DNA from: SIG78 sp036677805
GTDB lineage: Bacteria > Verrucomicrobiota > Lentisphaeria > Victivallales > Victivallaceae
Direction: 5' to 3'
DNA: 64,000 nucleotides
Assembly: GCA_036677805.1 (NCBI GenBank)
Contig: JAVBVS010000016.1
Location: 310,001 to 374,000, forward strand
The number at the start of each line of letters is the position of its first letter. The first letter of the stretch is position 1. The translations under genes and the position numbers were made by a program. The notes below the pieces were generated by a model. The model did no database searches, was not told the DNA's origin, and saw only the letters and a program-made list of their open reading frames with translations. Shown one piece after another: positions 25,631 to 35,100 of the stretch.

Positions 25631-26749
25631 TCAAATCGTCGTACACTTTGCCGTGGAACGGCGCAACACCAGTTCCGGCTCCACCGTTTCGCAGACGAGT
25701 TCGCGCCCGTTGAGCGCCAGCGCCGCCGCCCGCCGGGCGATGACTTCCGGCCGCAGCGAAACGCTGGAGAGCGCCACCGGCGCCGCGGTCGCCAGCGAAG
25801 TGTCGTGATAGCCGATCAGGCTTACATCGCGCGGCACCCGCAACCCGAGTTTGGACAATACGGGAATCGCCGAGAAACAGACGCTGTCGATAAACGAAAC
25901 GATCGCCGTCGGCCGGTCCGGGTGCGTCATCAGCTCCCGAAATGCTTCCCCATGAGGCTCCTCGCCCAGATTTTCGTGATTGAGCGACAGCTCCCACATC
26001 CGTACCGTATCGGATATTCCGTGTTCGCGGGCCGACTGCAGAAAACCGTCGTTAAAATCATGGTGCCGGGTATAGCGGAATCCCGCGGCGGAAAATTTGT
26101 TCAGCCGGGAATTCACCATCAGAATCCGGCGGTGGCCAAGTGCGTAGAGATGCTCCACCACCCGGCAGGCGCCCAGATAATAATCGCTCAGGACATAGGC
26201 CGCCCCCGGCCGGAACCAGCCCGGTCGGCCGACCAGAAAAACCAGCCGCGGCGAACGGGCGGCATGAGTCGCCAGATAATCGCAGTCGACCTGATACAGC
26301 CCGCCGTCGATGATCAGCGCCCGGATATCGCGCTCAAGCAGATCGTCCAGAACCGCCCGGGTCACATCGGTGGAACGGTCCGGCATCAGCACCGGAATCG
26401 CCCCGTTTTTTTCCAGCTCCGCCACCGTCGCATGAAAGAATCCGGCGAAAAAATCGCCATACCGCCGCATCAATACCGCCACCAGCGGCCGCCGGGCAAT
26501 TGTTCCATTTGAAACTGTTCCAGTTTCAACCTCAATCCCTTGATGGCAATTGGAGCAGATGTAGATTCCGCTGCCATGCTTGACCTCCACATCGCCATTG
26601 GAAGCGAACAACCGGATAACATTGCTTATCGTCTTGATATTCACTGCAAATTCAGCAGCGAGCGAACGCAATGGCGGCAACCGGTCGCCATAGTCGCCAC
26701 GCAGGATGCGCTCCCGGAGAATCGCGCTGATTTGAGAAGACTTCGCCAT
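25631..26749 (-). CDS. GntR-type HTH regulator with LacI-type sugar-binding domain
   Basis: A 372-residue repressor. The N-terminus is a winged helix of GntR type (about 1-75: LRSLAAEFAVNIKTISNVIRLF, then VEVKHGSGIYI). The rest is a periplasmic-binding-protein-like LacI domain (LSDYYLGACRVVEHLYALGHRRILMV, then VSLIGYHDTSLA). Such GntR/LacI hybrids regulate sugar operons and are common in Lentisphaerota. Start at 26749 is chosen because the frame begins with the winged helix; no Shine-Dalgarno is seen there. Repeated TGTTCCA-type sites occur at its promoter and within its linker codons, suggesting autoregulation. It probably controls the 18887-25402 operon downstream. Confidence 0.85.
   Translation of the reverse strand: MAKSSQISAILRERILRGDYGDRLPPLRSLAAEFAVNIKTISNVIRLFASNGDVEVKHGSGIYICSNCHQGIEVETGTVSNGTIARRPLVAVLMRRYGDFFAGFFHATVAELEKNGAIPVLMPDRSTDVTRAVLDDLLERDIRALIIDGGLYQVDCDYLATHAARSPRLVFLVGRPGWFRPGAAYVLSDYYLGACRVVEHLYALGHRRILMVNSRLNKFSAAGFRYTRHHDFNDGFLQSAREHGISDTVRMWELSLNHENLGEEPHGEAFRELMTHPDRPTAIVSFIDSVCFSAIPVLSKLGLRVPRDVSLIGYHDTSLATAAPVALSSVSLRPEVIARRAAALALNGRELVCETVEPELVLRRSTAKCTTI
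26498..26529. promoter_or_regulatory. Intragenic operator-like sites in the regulator
   Basis: CAATTGTTCCATTTGAAAC (26498-26516) overlaps the perfect inverted repeat TTGAAACTG-TTC-CAGTTTCAA (26509-26529). Both resemble the site at 26770-26788 in the regulator promoter. They lie in codons for the linker between the HTH and the effector domain. Confidence 0.5.
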
Positions 26750-26769
26750 AAAAAATACAACACTTTTCA

Positions 26770-26788
26770 ACAATTGTTCCAGTTTTGA
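26770..26788. promoter_or_regulatory. Operator-like site at the regulator's predicted transcription start
   Basis: CAATTGTTCCAGTTTTGAC lies just downstream of the predicted leftward -10 box, spanning the likely +1. It shares CAATTGTTCCA and the TTT that follows with the intragenic site at 26498. Confidence 0.5.
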
Positions 26789-26792
26789 CATA

Positions 26793-26821
26793 AATATAAT
26801 ATAAAAAAATCGGCTTTTCAA
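26793..26821 (-). promoter_or_regulatory. Sigma-70-like promoter of the GntR/LacI regulator
   Basis: On the minus strand TTGAAA (26821-26816) and TATATT (26798-26793) are separated by 17 bases. Transcription would start near 26786, inside the operator-like site at 26770-26788. Confidence 0.55.
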
Positions 26822-26936
26822 CCCCCTGTCATGAAATTTATTGAAAATATTCCGTCAACCGACTTTTCATGACGATCGATCCAGCGGGCATTTTTGGAAG
26901 AAGCCGGAAAAAATCAGTCAAATCCACCCCTGCCGC

Positions 26937-26964
26937 TTGATTTTCCCCGGTACGCCGCTATAGT
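26937..26964 (+). promoter_or_regulatory. Sigma-70-like promoter for pflB
   Basis: TTGATT (26937-26942) and TATAGT (26959-26964) are separated by 16 bases, giving a 5' leader of about 160 bases before the pflB ATG at 27134. The rest of the 26822-27133 interval holds only a weak inverted repeat, GTCATGAAA (26828-26836) with TTTCATGAC (26865-26873). Confidence 0.5.
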
Positions 26965-27133
26965 ATGGAGCCGCCGGGCACCTTACGATGAGTGCGGGGA
27001 AGTTTTTTCGCAATCCGATTCATCCGGACCCGTTCCGGGCCTGTGAATTTCTATTTTTCCAGCCCGTCCGCGGATTGCGGCGACGGCGTTTCCGCGGCGG
27101 CAGGCGGACAGCCAAGCAACAGAAAGAGAGAGC

Positions 27134-29353
27134 ATGAAGTTCCAATCCGGAATCTGGAATCAGGAAGTTAACGTACGCGACTTCATCCAGCGCAACTACA
27201 CGCCGTACGACGGCGACGCCGCCTTCCTGGCCGGACCGACCGAACGCACCCGGAAACTGTGGCAAATCCTCGCCGACAAAATGCAGGTCGAGCGGGAACG
27301 CCGGGGCGTCTACGATATCGATACCGCCACCATCGCCACCATTACGTCTCATGCGCCGGGTTACATCGACCGGGGGCTTGAACAGATCGTCGGGCTCCAG
27401 ACTGACGAACCGCTGAAACGGGCGATCATGCCCTTCGGCGGCTTCCGGCTGATCTATACCGAGCTGGAAGCCTACGGCTGCGAAATGGACCCCGCCGTCG
27501 CCCATGTCTTCCAATACCGCAAAACCCACAACGACGGCGTGTTCGACGTCTACACCGATGAAATGAAGAAAGCCCGCCACGCCGGGATCATGACCGGATT
27601 GCCCGACGCCTACGGCCGCGGGCGGATCATCGGCGACTACCGCCGGGTGCCGCTCTACGGGGTCGACTGCCTGATCGAGGCCAAACGCCGGGCCAAGCGG
27701 GAAATGGTCATCGACGTAATGGATTCCGAGCATATCCGCAACCGCGAGGAGATCGCCGAACAGATCAAGGCGCTCGAAGAACTCAAGGAAATGGCCGCAA
27801 GCTACGGATTCGATCTTTCGCGTCCCGCGCAAAATACCCGCGAGGCGATCCAGTGGCTCTATTTCGCCTATCTGGCGGCGGTCAAGGAGCAGAACGGCGC
27901 GGCGATGTCGATCGGACGGATTGCCACCTTTCTCGACTGCTACGCCGAGGCCGACCTCGCCTCGGGCAGATACACCGAATCGGAGATTCAGGAATTCGTC
28001 GACCACTTCATCATGAAACTGCGGATCGTCCGTTTCCTCAGGACGCCGGCCTACGACGAGCTTTTCAGCGGCGATCCCACCTGGGTGACGGAATCGCTGG
28101 CCGGAATGGGGCTCGACGGACGGCACATGGTGACCAGAATGAGCTACCGGGTGCTGCACACCCTGATCAATCTGGGACCGGCGCCGGAGCCGAACCTCAC
28201 CGTGCTGTGGAGCGAGCGCCTGCCGGATAACTTCAAGCGCTTCTGCGCCGAAATCTCCATCCTGACCTCTTCCATCCAATACGAAAACGACGACCTGATG
28301 CGGGTGAAGTTCGGCGACGACTACGGCATCGCCTGCTGCGTTTCGGCCATGAAAATCGGCAAGCAGATGCAATTTTTCGGCGCGCGCTGCAATCTGGCCA
28401 AGGCCTTGCTCTACGCCATCAACGGCGGTCAGGACATCAGCTGCGGCAACGAACAGATCGGCCCCGCCATCCGGGTGCTGGCCGGAGCGGAATACCTCGA
28501 TTATAATGAGGTCATGCGCAACTTCGAAGAGGTCACCGACTGGCTCTCGAAGCTCTACATCGACACGTTGAACATCATTCATTACATGCATGACAAATAC
28601 TGCTACGAACGCATCGAAATGGCCCTGCACGACGAGAACATCGTGCGCACCATGGCCGGCGGCATCGCGGGCTTGTCGGTGCTGGCCGACAGCCTTTCGG
28701 CGATCAAGTACGCCAAGGTCAAGCCGGTGCGCAACGAAGCGGGGCTGGCAATCGACTTCATCACCGAAGGCGACTTCCCGAAATTCGGCAACGACGATGA
28801 CCGCGTCGACCGGATTGCCGTCGACATCGTAAAACGCTTCGAAAAGAAGCTCGCCAGCCATCATGCCTACCGCAAATCCCGCCCGACGCTGTCGATCCTG
28901 ACCATCACCAGCAACGTGATGTACGGCAAAATGACCGCCTCGACCCCGGACGGACGCAAAGCCGGAGAACCCTTCGCCCCCGGCGCCAACCCGATGCACG
29001 GACGCGATGTCAACGGCGCAGTCGCCGCGCTGAAATCGGTGTCCAAACTGCCCTACGACTACGCCGAGGACGGCATCAGTTACACCTTCAGCATCGTACC
29101 CGACACGCTCGGCCGGACCGCCGGGGAAAAAGCCGCCAATCTGGTCGCGCTGCTTGACGGATACTTCGCCGAAAACGGCCACCATCTCAACATCAACGTA
29201 CTCCAGCGGGAAACGCTGCTCGATGCAATGGCGCATCCCGAAAAGTATCCGCAGCTCACCGTACGGGTTTCCGGCTATGCGGTGAATTTCATCAAACTCA
29301 CGCGCGAACAGCAGCTCGACGTGGTCAACCGTACCTTTCATCAGAAACTCTGA
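27134..29353 (+). CDS. pflB: Pyruvate formate-lyase
   Basis: A 739-residue glycyl radical enzyme that splits pyruvate with CoA to acetyl-CoA and formate under anaerobic conditions. The N-terminal NVRDFIQRNYTPYDGD is characteristic of PflB. The active-site cysteine pair is C401-C402 in IACCVSAM, and the glycyl radical site is G714 in VRVSGYAV close to the C-terminus. Length is near the family norm of 740-760. AGAAAGAGAG precedes the ATG. The activating enzyme follows 10 bases later, so the two form one operon. The oxygen-sensitive chemistry supports an anaerobic lifestyle. Confidence 0.96.
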   Translation: MKFQSGIWNQEVNVRDFIQRNYTPYDGDAAFLAGPTERTRKLWQILADKMQVERERRGVYDIDTATIATITSHAPGYIDRGLEQIVGLQTDEPLKRAIMPFGGFRLIYTELEAYGCEMDPAVAHVFQYRKTHNDGVFDVYTDEMKKARHAGIMTGLPDAYGRGRIIGDYRRVPLYGVDCLIEAKRRAKREMVIDVMDSEHIRNREEIAEQIKALEELKEMAASYGFDLSRPAQNTREAIQWLYFAYLAAVKEQNGAAMSIGRIATFLDCYAEADLASGRYTESEIQEFVDHFIMKLRIVRFLRTPAYDELFSGDPTWVTESLAGMGLDGRHMVTRMSYRVLHTLINLGPAPEPNLTVLWSERLPDNFKRFCAEISILTSSIQYENDDLMRVKFGDDYGIACCVSAMKIGKQMQFFGARCNLAKALLYAINGGQDISCGNEQIGPAIRVLAGAEYLDYNEVMRNFEEVTDWLSKLYIDTLNIIHYMHDKYCYERIEMALHDENIVRTMAGGIAGLSVLADSLSAIKYAKVKPVRNEAGLAIDFITEGDFPKFGNDDDRVDRIAVDIVKRFEKKLASHHAYRKSRPTLSILTITSNVMYGKMTASTPDGRKAGEPFAPGANPMHGRDVNGAVAALKSVSKLPYDYAEDGISYTFSIVPDTLGRTAGEKAANLVALLDGYFAENGHHLNINVLQRETLLDAMAHPEKYPQLTVRVSGYAVNFIKLTREQQLDVVNRTFHQKL

Positions 29354-29362
29354 CACGTTACC

Positions 29363-30094
29363 ATGGCGGAAATCACCGGCAGGATTCATTCGCTGGAAAG
29401 TTTCGGAACCCTTGACGGCCCCGGCATCCGCTTCGTGGTCTTTTTTCAGGGCTGTCCGCTGCGCTGTCTTTACTGCCACAACCCGGACAGCCGCGACGCC
29501 GGCGGCGGAGAGGAAGTCACGGTTTCCGAACTGTTGCGCCGGATCGAATCCTGCCGCAGTTTCCTCCGTACCGGCGGCGTCACCATCTCGGGCGGCGAAC
29601 CGCTGCGGCAAAGGGATTTCGCGCTGGAGCTGCTCCGCCGGTGCCATGAACACGGCTTCCACACCGCGCTCGACACCGCCGGTTCGTTGCCGCTGGAGCA
29701 AAGCGCGGCGGTCATCGACGCCGCCGATCTGCTCCTGCTCGACATCAAAGCCATCGATCCCGAGCTCTGCCTGAGACTGACCGGGCAGGACAACCGGCAA
29801 ACGCTGGCGACGCTGGATTACTGCGAAGCGACCGGCAAGGCGGTCTGGATCCGCCATGTACTGGTGCCGGAGTGGACGCTGGAGGAGTCGCAACTGCGCA
29901 AACTGGCGGAATTCCTGAAACCCTACCGCTGCGTCCGGCGGATCGAACTGCTGCCGTTTCACCGCATGGGCGCATTCAAGTGGCGGGCGCTCGGACTGGA
30001 CGATCCCCTGGCGGGAACGCCAGAGCCCTCAGTCGACGCCTGCCGCAAAGCCGGGCAACTCGTCGAGGCAATCACCGGCAAAGTCGCCGGATAA
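29363..30094 (+). CDS. pflA: Pyruvate formate-lyase activating enzyme
   Basis: A 243-residue radical SAM protein that installs the glycyl radical on PflB. The CX3CX2C cluster motif is C31-PLR-C35-LY-C38 followed by HNPD, with the SAM-binding ISGGEPL downstream. The opening GRIHSLESFGTLDGPGIRFVVF is the PflA signature. It lies immediately after pflB, and a macro domain gene follows after 12 bases on the same strand. Confidence 0.95.
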   Translation: MAEITGRIHSLESFGTLDGPGIRFVVFFQGCPLRCLYCHNPDSRDAGGGEEVTVSELLRRIESCRSFLRTGGVTISGGEPLRQRDFALELLRRCHEHGFHTALDTAGSLPLEQSAAVIDAADLLLLDIKAIDPELCLRLTGQDNRQTLATLDYCEATGKAVWIRHVLVPEWTLEESQLRKLAEFLKPYRCVRRIELLPFHRMGAFKWRALGLDDPLAGTPEPSVDACRKAGQLVEAITGKVAG

Positions 30095-30105
30095 AGAGGC
30101 GTAAC

Positions 30106-30609
30106 ATGACCGGACTTCTGCTTCAGGCCGTCAAGGAAGACATCACGACGTTGAGTGTGGACGCCATTGTCAACGCCGCCAATTGCTCGCTGCTGGGCGG
30201 CGGCGGTGTGGACGGCGCCATTCACCGCGCCGCCGGGCCGGAACTGCTGGAGGCCTGCCGCGAATTCGGCGGCTGTCCGACCGGCAAAGCCCGGATCACG
30301 CCGGGCTTCCGCCTGCCGGCGCGTTATGTGATCCATACGCCGGGCCCGGTCTGGCGGGGCGGCGACTGCGGCGAGCCTGAACTTCTCCGCGACTGTTATC
30401 GGAACTCCCTGACGCTGGCCGCCGACGCCGGCTGCCGTTCGCTGGCCTTCCCCGCGATCAGTACCGGCGTTTACCGCTATCCGCCACATGAAGCCGCCCG
30501 CATCGCAGTCCATACGGTACGCGAATGGCGGAGGGAACCGCCGCGCTATGTCATTTTCTGCTGTTTTTCCGATGCCATGCTGGCAATTTATCGGAATTTA
30601 CTGGAATAA
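30106..30609 (+). CDS. Macro domain protein (ADP-ribose/O-acetyl-ADP-ribose hydrolase type)
   Basis: A 167-residue single macro domain. The signature VDAIVNAANCSLLGGGGVDG (about 18-37) and the later SLAFPAISTGVYRYP match the MacroD/YmdB class that binds ADP-ribose and removes it or deacetylates O-acetyl-ADP-ribose. Length is normal for the family. It is tucked directly behind pflA and likely read with it; a functional link with PFL is not established, and the gene may simply ride in the operon. AGAGGCG precedes the ATG. Confidence 0.92.
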   Translation: MTGLLLQAVKEDITTLSVDAIVNAANCSLLGGGGVDGAIHRAAGPELLEACREFGGCPTGKARITPGFRLPARYVIHTPGPVWRGGDCGEPELLRDCYRNSLTLAADAGCRSLAFPAISTGVYRYPPHEAARIAVHTVREWRREPPRYVIFCCFSDAMLAIYRNLLE

Positions 30610-30636
30610 TCAGCCTGGCCTGAAATCCGCCGCCGG

Positions 30637-31500
30637 TTACAGAAAAAGCGGAGTGCGTCCGGGGCCTCGCCGGTCCAGCAAACCCGAAGCGAGTTCCGCT
30701 TCAAGCTCGGCCAACAGCCGCTCGCGGTCGGCGGGGAACCGTCCGGCCAGCGGCATCGGATTGGATGAATGGTCGGCGCGGAATACCGTCCGCTCCAACT
30801 TCAGGCCGGATACGATCCGGCGCAACTCATCAACCGCCTCGTACTCGCTGGCCGGATGATACCCATCCGGCGGCGGCAACCCGGGCAGCGCGATGTAGCG
30901 CAAGGCGGCAAGCAGCCGCGGCTGCATCCGGTTCAGCGCCGCCGCCGTCGCCTCAATATGTTCTTCACGCCGGGTCCGGCCGCCAAGGCCGAGCAAAATC
31001 ATTACCGACGCCCGGAAACCGAACTCCTGCGCCCGGACGACCGCCGCGATCATGATCTCGACCGCTTCCGTCTTCCCCCACCCATCGAGGACCGGTTGGC
31101 AACCGCTTTCCAGCCCGACATAAAGCGTGTTGAGCTTCAAGTCCCGAAGTTGGCGAAGCTCGGCGTCGCTCTTTGCGGCGATCGAACTGCCGTTGGCATA
31201 GAGATTGACCCGGGCCAACCGGGGAAAAGCCGCATTCAACGCCTCCAGACAATCGATCAGATTGTCGCCGGAGAGCGCCATCACATCGCCGTCGGCCAGA
31301 AAGACCCGCCCGGTTTCCGGGTAGCGCCGTCCGGCGGCGGCAATCTCCGCCAGCAGTTCGCCGCGGTCGCGCCGGCGATAGACCACCCCCTTGTACATGC
31401 CGCAGAAGCGGCAGCTGTTGTGAGGGCAGCCGTAGGCGACCTGAAAGATCAGACTGTCGGCCTCGGCCGGCGGACGGAAAAGCGGTTCGCGGTATCTCAT
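30637..31500 (-). CDS. Radical SAM protein
   Basis: A 287-residue radical SAM enzyme. The cluster-binding motif is C-PHNSC-RFC (CX4CX2C spacing GCPHNSCRFCGMY) near residues 25-36, which is unusual because the classic motif is CX3CX2C; CX4 variants are known in Elp3/oxygen-independent coproporphyrinogen oxidase-like groups. The barrel segments VFLADGDVMAL and LNTLYVGLESG fit the Elp3/MiaB-type fold. The substrate is unknown. Its start overlaps the YaiI gene stop (ATGA), so the leftward genes 31943, 31497 and 30637 are coupled. It converges on the macro domain gene. Confidence 0.8.
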   Translation of the reverse strand: MRYREPLFRPPAEADSLIFQVAYGCPHNSCRFCGMYKGVVYRRRDRGELLAEIAAAGRRYPETGRVFLADGDVMALSGDNLIDCLEALNAAFPRLARVNLYANGSSIAAKSDAELRQLRDLKLNTLYVGLESGCQPVLDGWGKTEAVEIMIAAVVRAQEFGFRASVMILLGLGGRTRREEHIEATAAALNRMQPRLLAALRYIALPGLPPPDGYHPASEYEAVDELRRIVSGLKLERTVFRADHSSNPMPLAGRFPADRERLLAELEAELASGLLDRRGPGRTPLFL

Positions 31501-31946
31501 GGCCGCCGCCGCTGGAGATATCGGGTCAACGCATTGATGAAATCGACCCGCTGCCGTTCCGAAAACGGCGCCGGTCCCCCGGAACATTCGCCGGTTTGCC
31601 GCAACTCCGCCAGAAGTTCGCGCATGGCCATGGCGTTTTTGATGTTTTCCGGGGTGAAGAATTCGCCCCGGGTATTCAGGACTTCCGCCTGCCTGGCAAT
31701 GGCCCGGTCGGCCAGCGGAATATCGGCGGTCACCACCAGATCGCCGGGATCGGCATGCTCCGCAATCCAGTCGTCCGCGCCGTCGAACGCCCGCCCCGCG
31801 CCGACCGGTTTCAGAAACGCCGATTCCGTCAGGCGCGGCAGTTGCGCGGCGACGAAAAATACCGTGATTTTTTCGCGTTCGGCGGCTTTGGCCAGCGCCT
31901 CTTTCAGCGGCCGGGGCATGGCGTCGCAGTCGACCAGAATTTTCAT
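31497..31946 (-). CDS. YaiI/YqxD family (DUF188) protein
   Basis: A 149-residue protein of the YaiI/YqxD family, a PIN-like nuclease fold of unknown physiological role. Diagnostic segments are ILVDCDAMPRPLKEAL at the N-terminus, GDLVVTADIPLADRAI near 68-83 and the NTRGEFFTPENI stretch. Aspartates D6, D8 and D74 sit where PIN-type metal ligands are expected. It is overlapped on both sides by neighbours in the same leftward operon. Confidence 0.92.
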   Translation of the reverse strand: MKILVDCDAMPRPLKEALAKAAEREKITVFFVAAQLPRLTESAFLKPVGAGRAFDGADDWIAEHADPGDLVVTADIPLADRAIARQAEVLNTRGEFFTPENIKNAMAMRELLAELRQTGECSGGPAPFSERQRVDFINALTRYLQRRRP

Positions 31947-32089
31947 CGGGAAAGCGTTCCGGAAGCGAGTTTTTCACAGGCGGTTTTTTCGCCGTGCGGA
32001 TGATGGTTGGCCTGACAAGCCTTGCACTTGCCGTGATTTTCGCACCCCGGCCAGGTGCACGGGCAGTTCTTTTTGACGGGTTCCGCCAT
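31943..32089 (-). CDS. Small cysteine-rich protein
   Basis: A 48-residue protein with seven potential metal ligands: the arrangement CPCTWPGCENHGKCKACQ followed by a HHPHG and a final cysteine resembles small zinc- or iron-binding proteins seen in anaerobes. The start at 32089 has GGAG 8 bases upstream and excludes the unrelated upstream codons. It overlaps the YaiI gene by 4 bases. No function is proposed. Confidence 0.7.
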   Translation of the reverse strand: MAEPVKKNCPCTWPGCENHGKCKACQANHHPHGEKTACEKLASGTLSR

Positions 32090-32121
32090 GATCGCTTCTC
32101 CTTGTCCGCGCTCAATACGCA

Positions 32122-35100
32122 TCAAATGTCATTGGATATGATTTCGCTCAGGCACGACTTCAGCCTTTTTTCATTCCTGACGGAATTTTCCGCCTGTTTC
32201 AATGCGACCTCGAGACCCGACTGCGACACCTTGCGCTCCAGAATCAATCCGATCAGCTGCGAGGCCGAACGCAGGAAGGCGACATCGTGCACTGAAAACC
32301 GTACCCGCCGGGCCAGATAAACCACGCCGATATCGCCCCAGAGCTGGTTGTCCTTCCAGACTCCGGCACAATAGAGCGATTTGACATGATGGCCGCCCCA
32401 GAAGGCACTGCGGGAGCCGACCTGTTCGAGCTGAGCCGGATCCTCGGCATTGGGCAGCATCACCATCCGATGCTGTTTCAGCAGCAGCAGCCACGGCTCA
32501 AAAAGATCGAACTTGTATTGCGGCCGGCTCGGGCCGAACAAAGACGAATCGCCGCCGATATGCGCCTCGGCGACACAACGCCCGGTATGACAGTCAAGAT
32601 CCAGATGCAACAAATAACAGCCGAAGGCGCCGACTCCGGCGCGAATGATTTCCAGAATCTGACGGATCGCAGCCAGCGGCTCGGTTTCCCGGAACACCCG
32701 CTCAAAACACTCCTTGAGCAATTTTTCATTGCGGGTCAGCGCGTTGTATTCGGTGACATCCTGAATTACGCCGACCAGTCCGGATTTTCGCGCATCCCCC
32801 CGGTCGGCGGTCGCCCGCAGCCGATAATAGCGCATTTCGCCGTAGTACACCGAACGGTAATCGATGCAATTCGCATTGGCATTCCCATTGGCAACCATCT
32901 CTTCAAACGCCCGGTTGAATTGCGCCAGATCCTCACCGTAAACCCAGCGTTCCGGCGCAATCAATTTTCCGTTCTCGACCGGCCAGAGTTCCCCCAGATC
33001 GCGGGAACCGGTCACCTCCCGGGTTTTGACCTGAAGCCGGAAGGAGGCGCCGCGCACCAGCGACGCGGCGTACTCAAGCAGCATCACCGCCTCCTGAAGC
33101 CGGGCGCGGTTGGCGCAGTCCTCGGTCACATCCCGGAAGACCAGAATCGCCCCGATGATATTTCCCTCCGGAGCCCGGATCGGCGCGGCGCTGTCCGCAA
33201 TCCGGTAGCGTTTGCCGTTTCTCGCCACCAGATCGGTATGATCGGGAAGAGTCATGATTTTACCCGAGGAAAGCACTTTCCATACCGGCGAGGACACCAC
33301 ATGCTCATCATCGCTGCCGACGATCCGGAAGACCTCTTCATGCGGTCTGCCGACCGCTTCCGCCTGCGGCCAGCCGGTCAGCGCCTCCGCCACCCGGTTG
33401 ACCAGAGTGATCCGGCCATCGGCGTCGGTGGCGATCACCGCGTCGCCGATGGATTGCAGGGTGAGGTTCAGCCGCTCCGCCAGCATCTGGGCATTTTCCT
33501 TGGTATTCTGCAATTCGGTGGTATCCTGCGAGATCCAGACCACGGTATCGCGCTTGAACAACTCGAACGGCAGGCGGGAAACGGTGGCGGACCGTTTCGA
33601 GTCGCCGAAGGCATATTCGACATTGGCCGGTTTGCCGTCGTCCAACACCTGCCGGATCAATTTGAGCGCCCGCGCCGCCATGGCGGCATCCGGCAGATCG
33701 GCGATTTTGCGAAACGGCCGGTCGGTTGGAATGAAGCCCGAGAGACTGCCCAGTTCGTATTCCAGAATCCGGCCCTCGTAATCGGCCACAAAATAACGGC
33801 ATGGAATTTTTTTGATCACCATCGCCTTGCGGTACGCGCTCCGCCGCGACAGCAAAATGCCGCCCAGCGCCGCAATCAACAACAAAAGCGGCGTCAAAAG
33901 CATCAGCAAAGCCTTGATCGGATTGGCGGAAATCCAGTCCCGCACCGAAAACTGACGTACCGGACGAACGCTGTATTTGAGTATGATCTGCTCGATGTCT
34001 TCCTGGGACAAGCTGCGTACCGCCTTGGTGACGATCGACACCAGCAGCGGATCCGCACGATTGGCAATGCCGATGGCGAATTGCGACAGATAGCCCGGCA
34101 TGATGTCGGATGCCAAGCCGTGGCCGCTGTCGCCGCCAAGCGCCGCCTCGGCCACGGCGGTATAGAGATAGGCGGCATCCTGATCGCCGTTTTTGACTGC
34201 GGCGACCACCTCATCGACGGTATGATACGGCACCACCGCAACTTCGGCTGCGTTTTTCTTCCGGAGATTGGCGACCACGTCAGTTCCGGCAAGAACCGCG
34301 ATCGAACGGGGCGTCCCGGAAAATGTCTTGCGGGTGAGCCGCGAAACCGAAGCGGAGAGGTAAGGCGGAGTCAGATAAAAACCCATCTGTTCCGCCCAGG
34401 CGTAATCGTACCGGCAATCCAGCAGCAATTCGCAATCGCCCTTGCCGAGCGCCGTGGAATATTCCTGCCAATCCCGAGGCCCCAGCACCCGGAAATCGAG
34501 TCCGGTACGCTCCGCCAGCAGCGCCAGAATATCCTCCATGATGCCGCTTGATTTCCCGTTTTCAATTCTCGAATAGGGTCGGAAGTCAGGTTGGACCAGC
34601 ACTCGAAACACTCGCTTGGCGGCGATGGCGGCCGCGATGAAACTCCGCTCCACCGGAGAAAAGACAATGCCGCTCCCGGAGTTGAAATTGCCATAGTAAC
34701 GCACCTGCAGATCCCGCTGCCACTGCGGATCATCCCGCTCCAGTGCAATCTGGGCCGCATTGATTTTGTCCAGCAACGCCCTGTCGCCTTTCCGCGCCAT
34801 AAGGAAAACCGGTTGGAACCCGAACTGTTCATAGATCCATTCGCGGTCGGTGGTCCGCCGGCTTCCGGTCACGGCGGCGTCGATTTCCCCCCGCTGCAGG
34901 GCTTGCAAAAGTTCATCGATCTGCCGGAATTCCCGGAACTGACAGGTAAAGCCCTTTTCCCGGGCCAGCGCATCGAACGGAGCCATTCTGCCGGTCCCGG
35001 CCAGCATCCCGACCCGGATGCCATTCCAATTGACGTAGTCGCCGGGCGCGTAGCGTGAATTTCCGGCCTTGACCGTCATGATCACCGAGGACCAGCCGGT

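Noticed and set aside
26828..26873. Inverted repeat GTCATGAAA...TTTCATGAC upstream of pflB
   Set aside because: Arms are 28 bases apart with no known site match (not an FNR box); noted only within the promoter entry.
27020..29962. 980-codon open frame opposite pflB-pflA
   Set aside because: Both sense genes are certain; the antisense product has no family likeness.
32090..32200. Frameshifted kinase domain after the BvgS-like sensor
   Set aside because: No HisKA or HATPase-like motif in any frame downstream of 32122.
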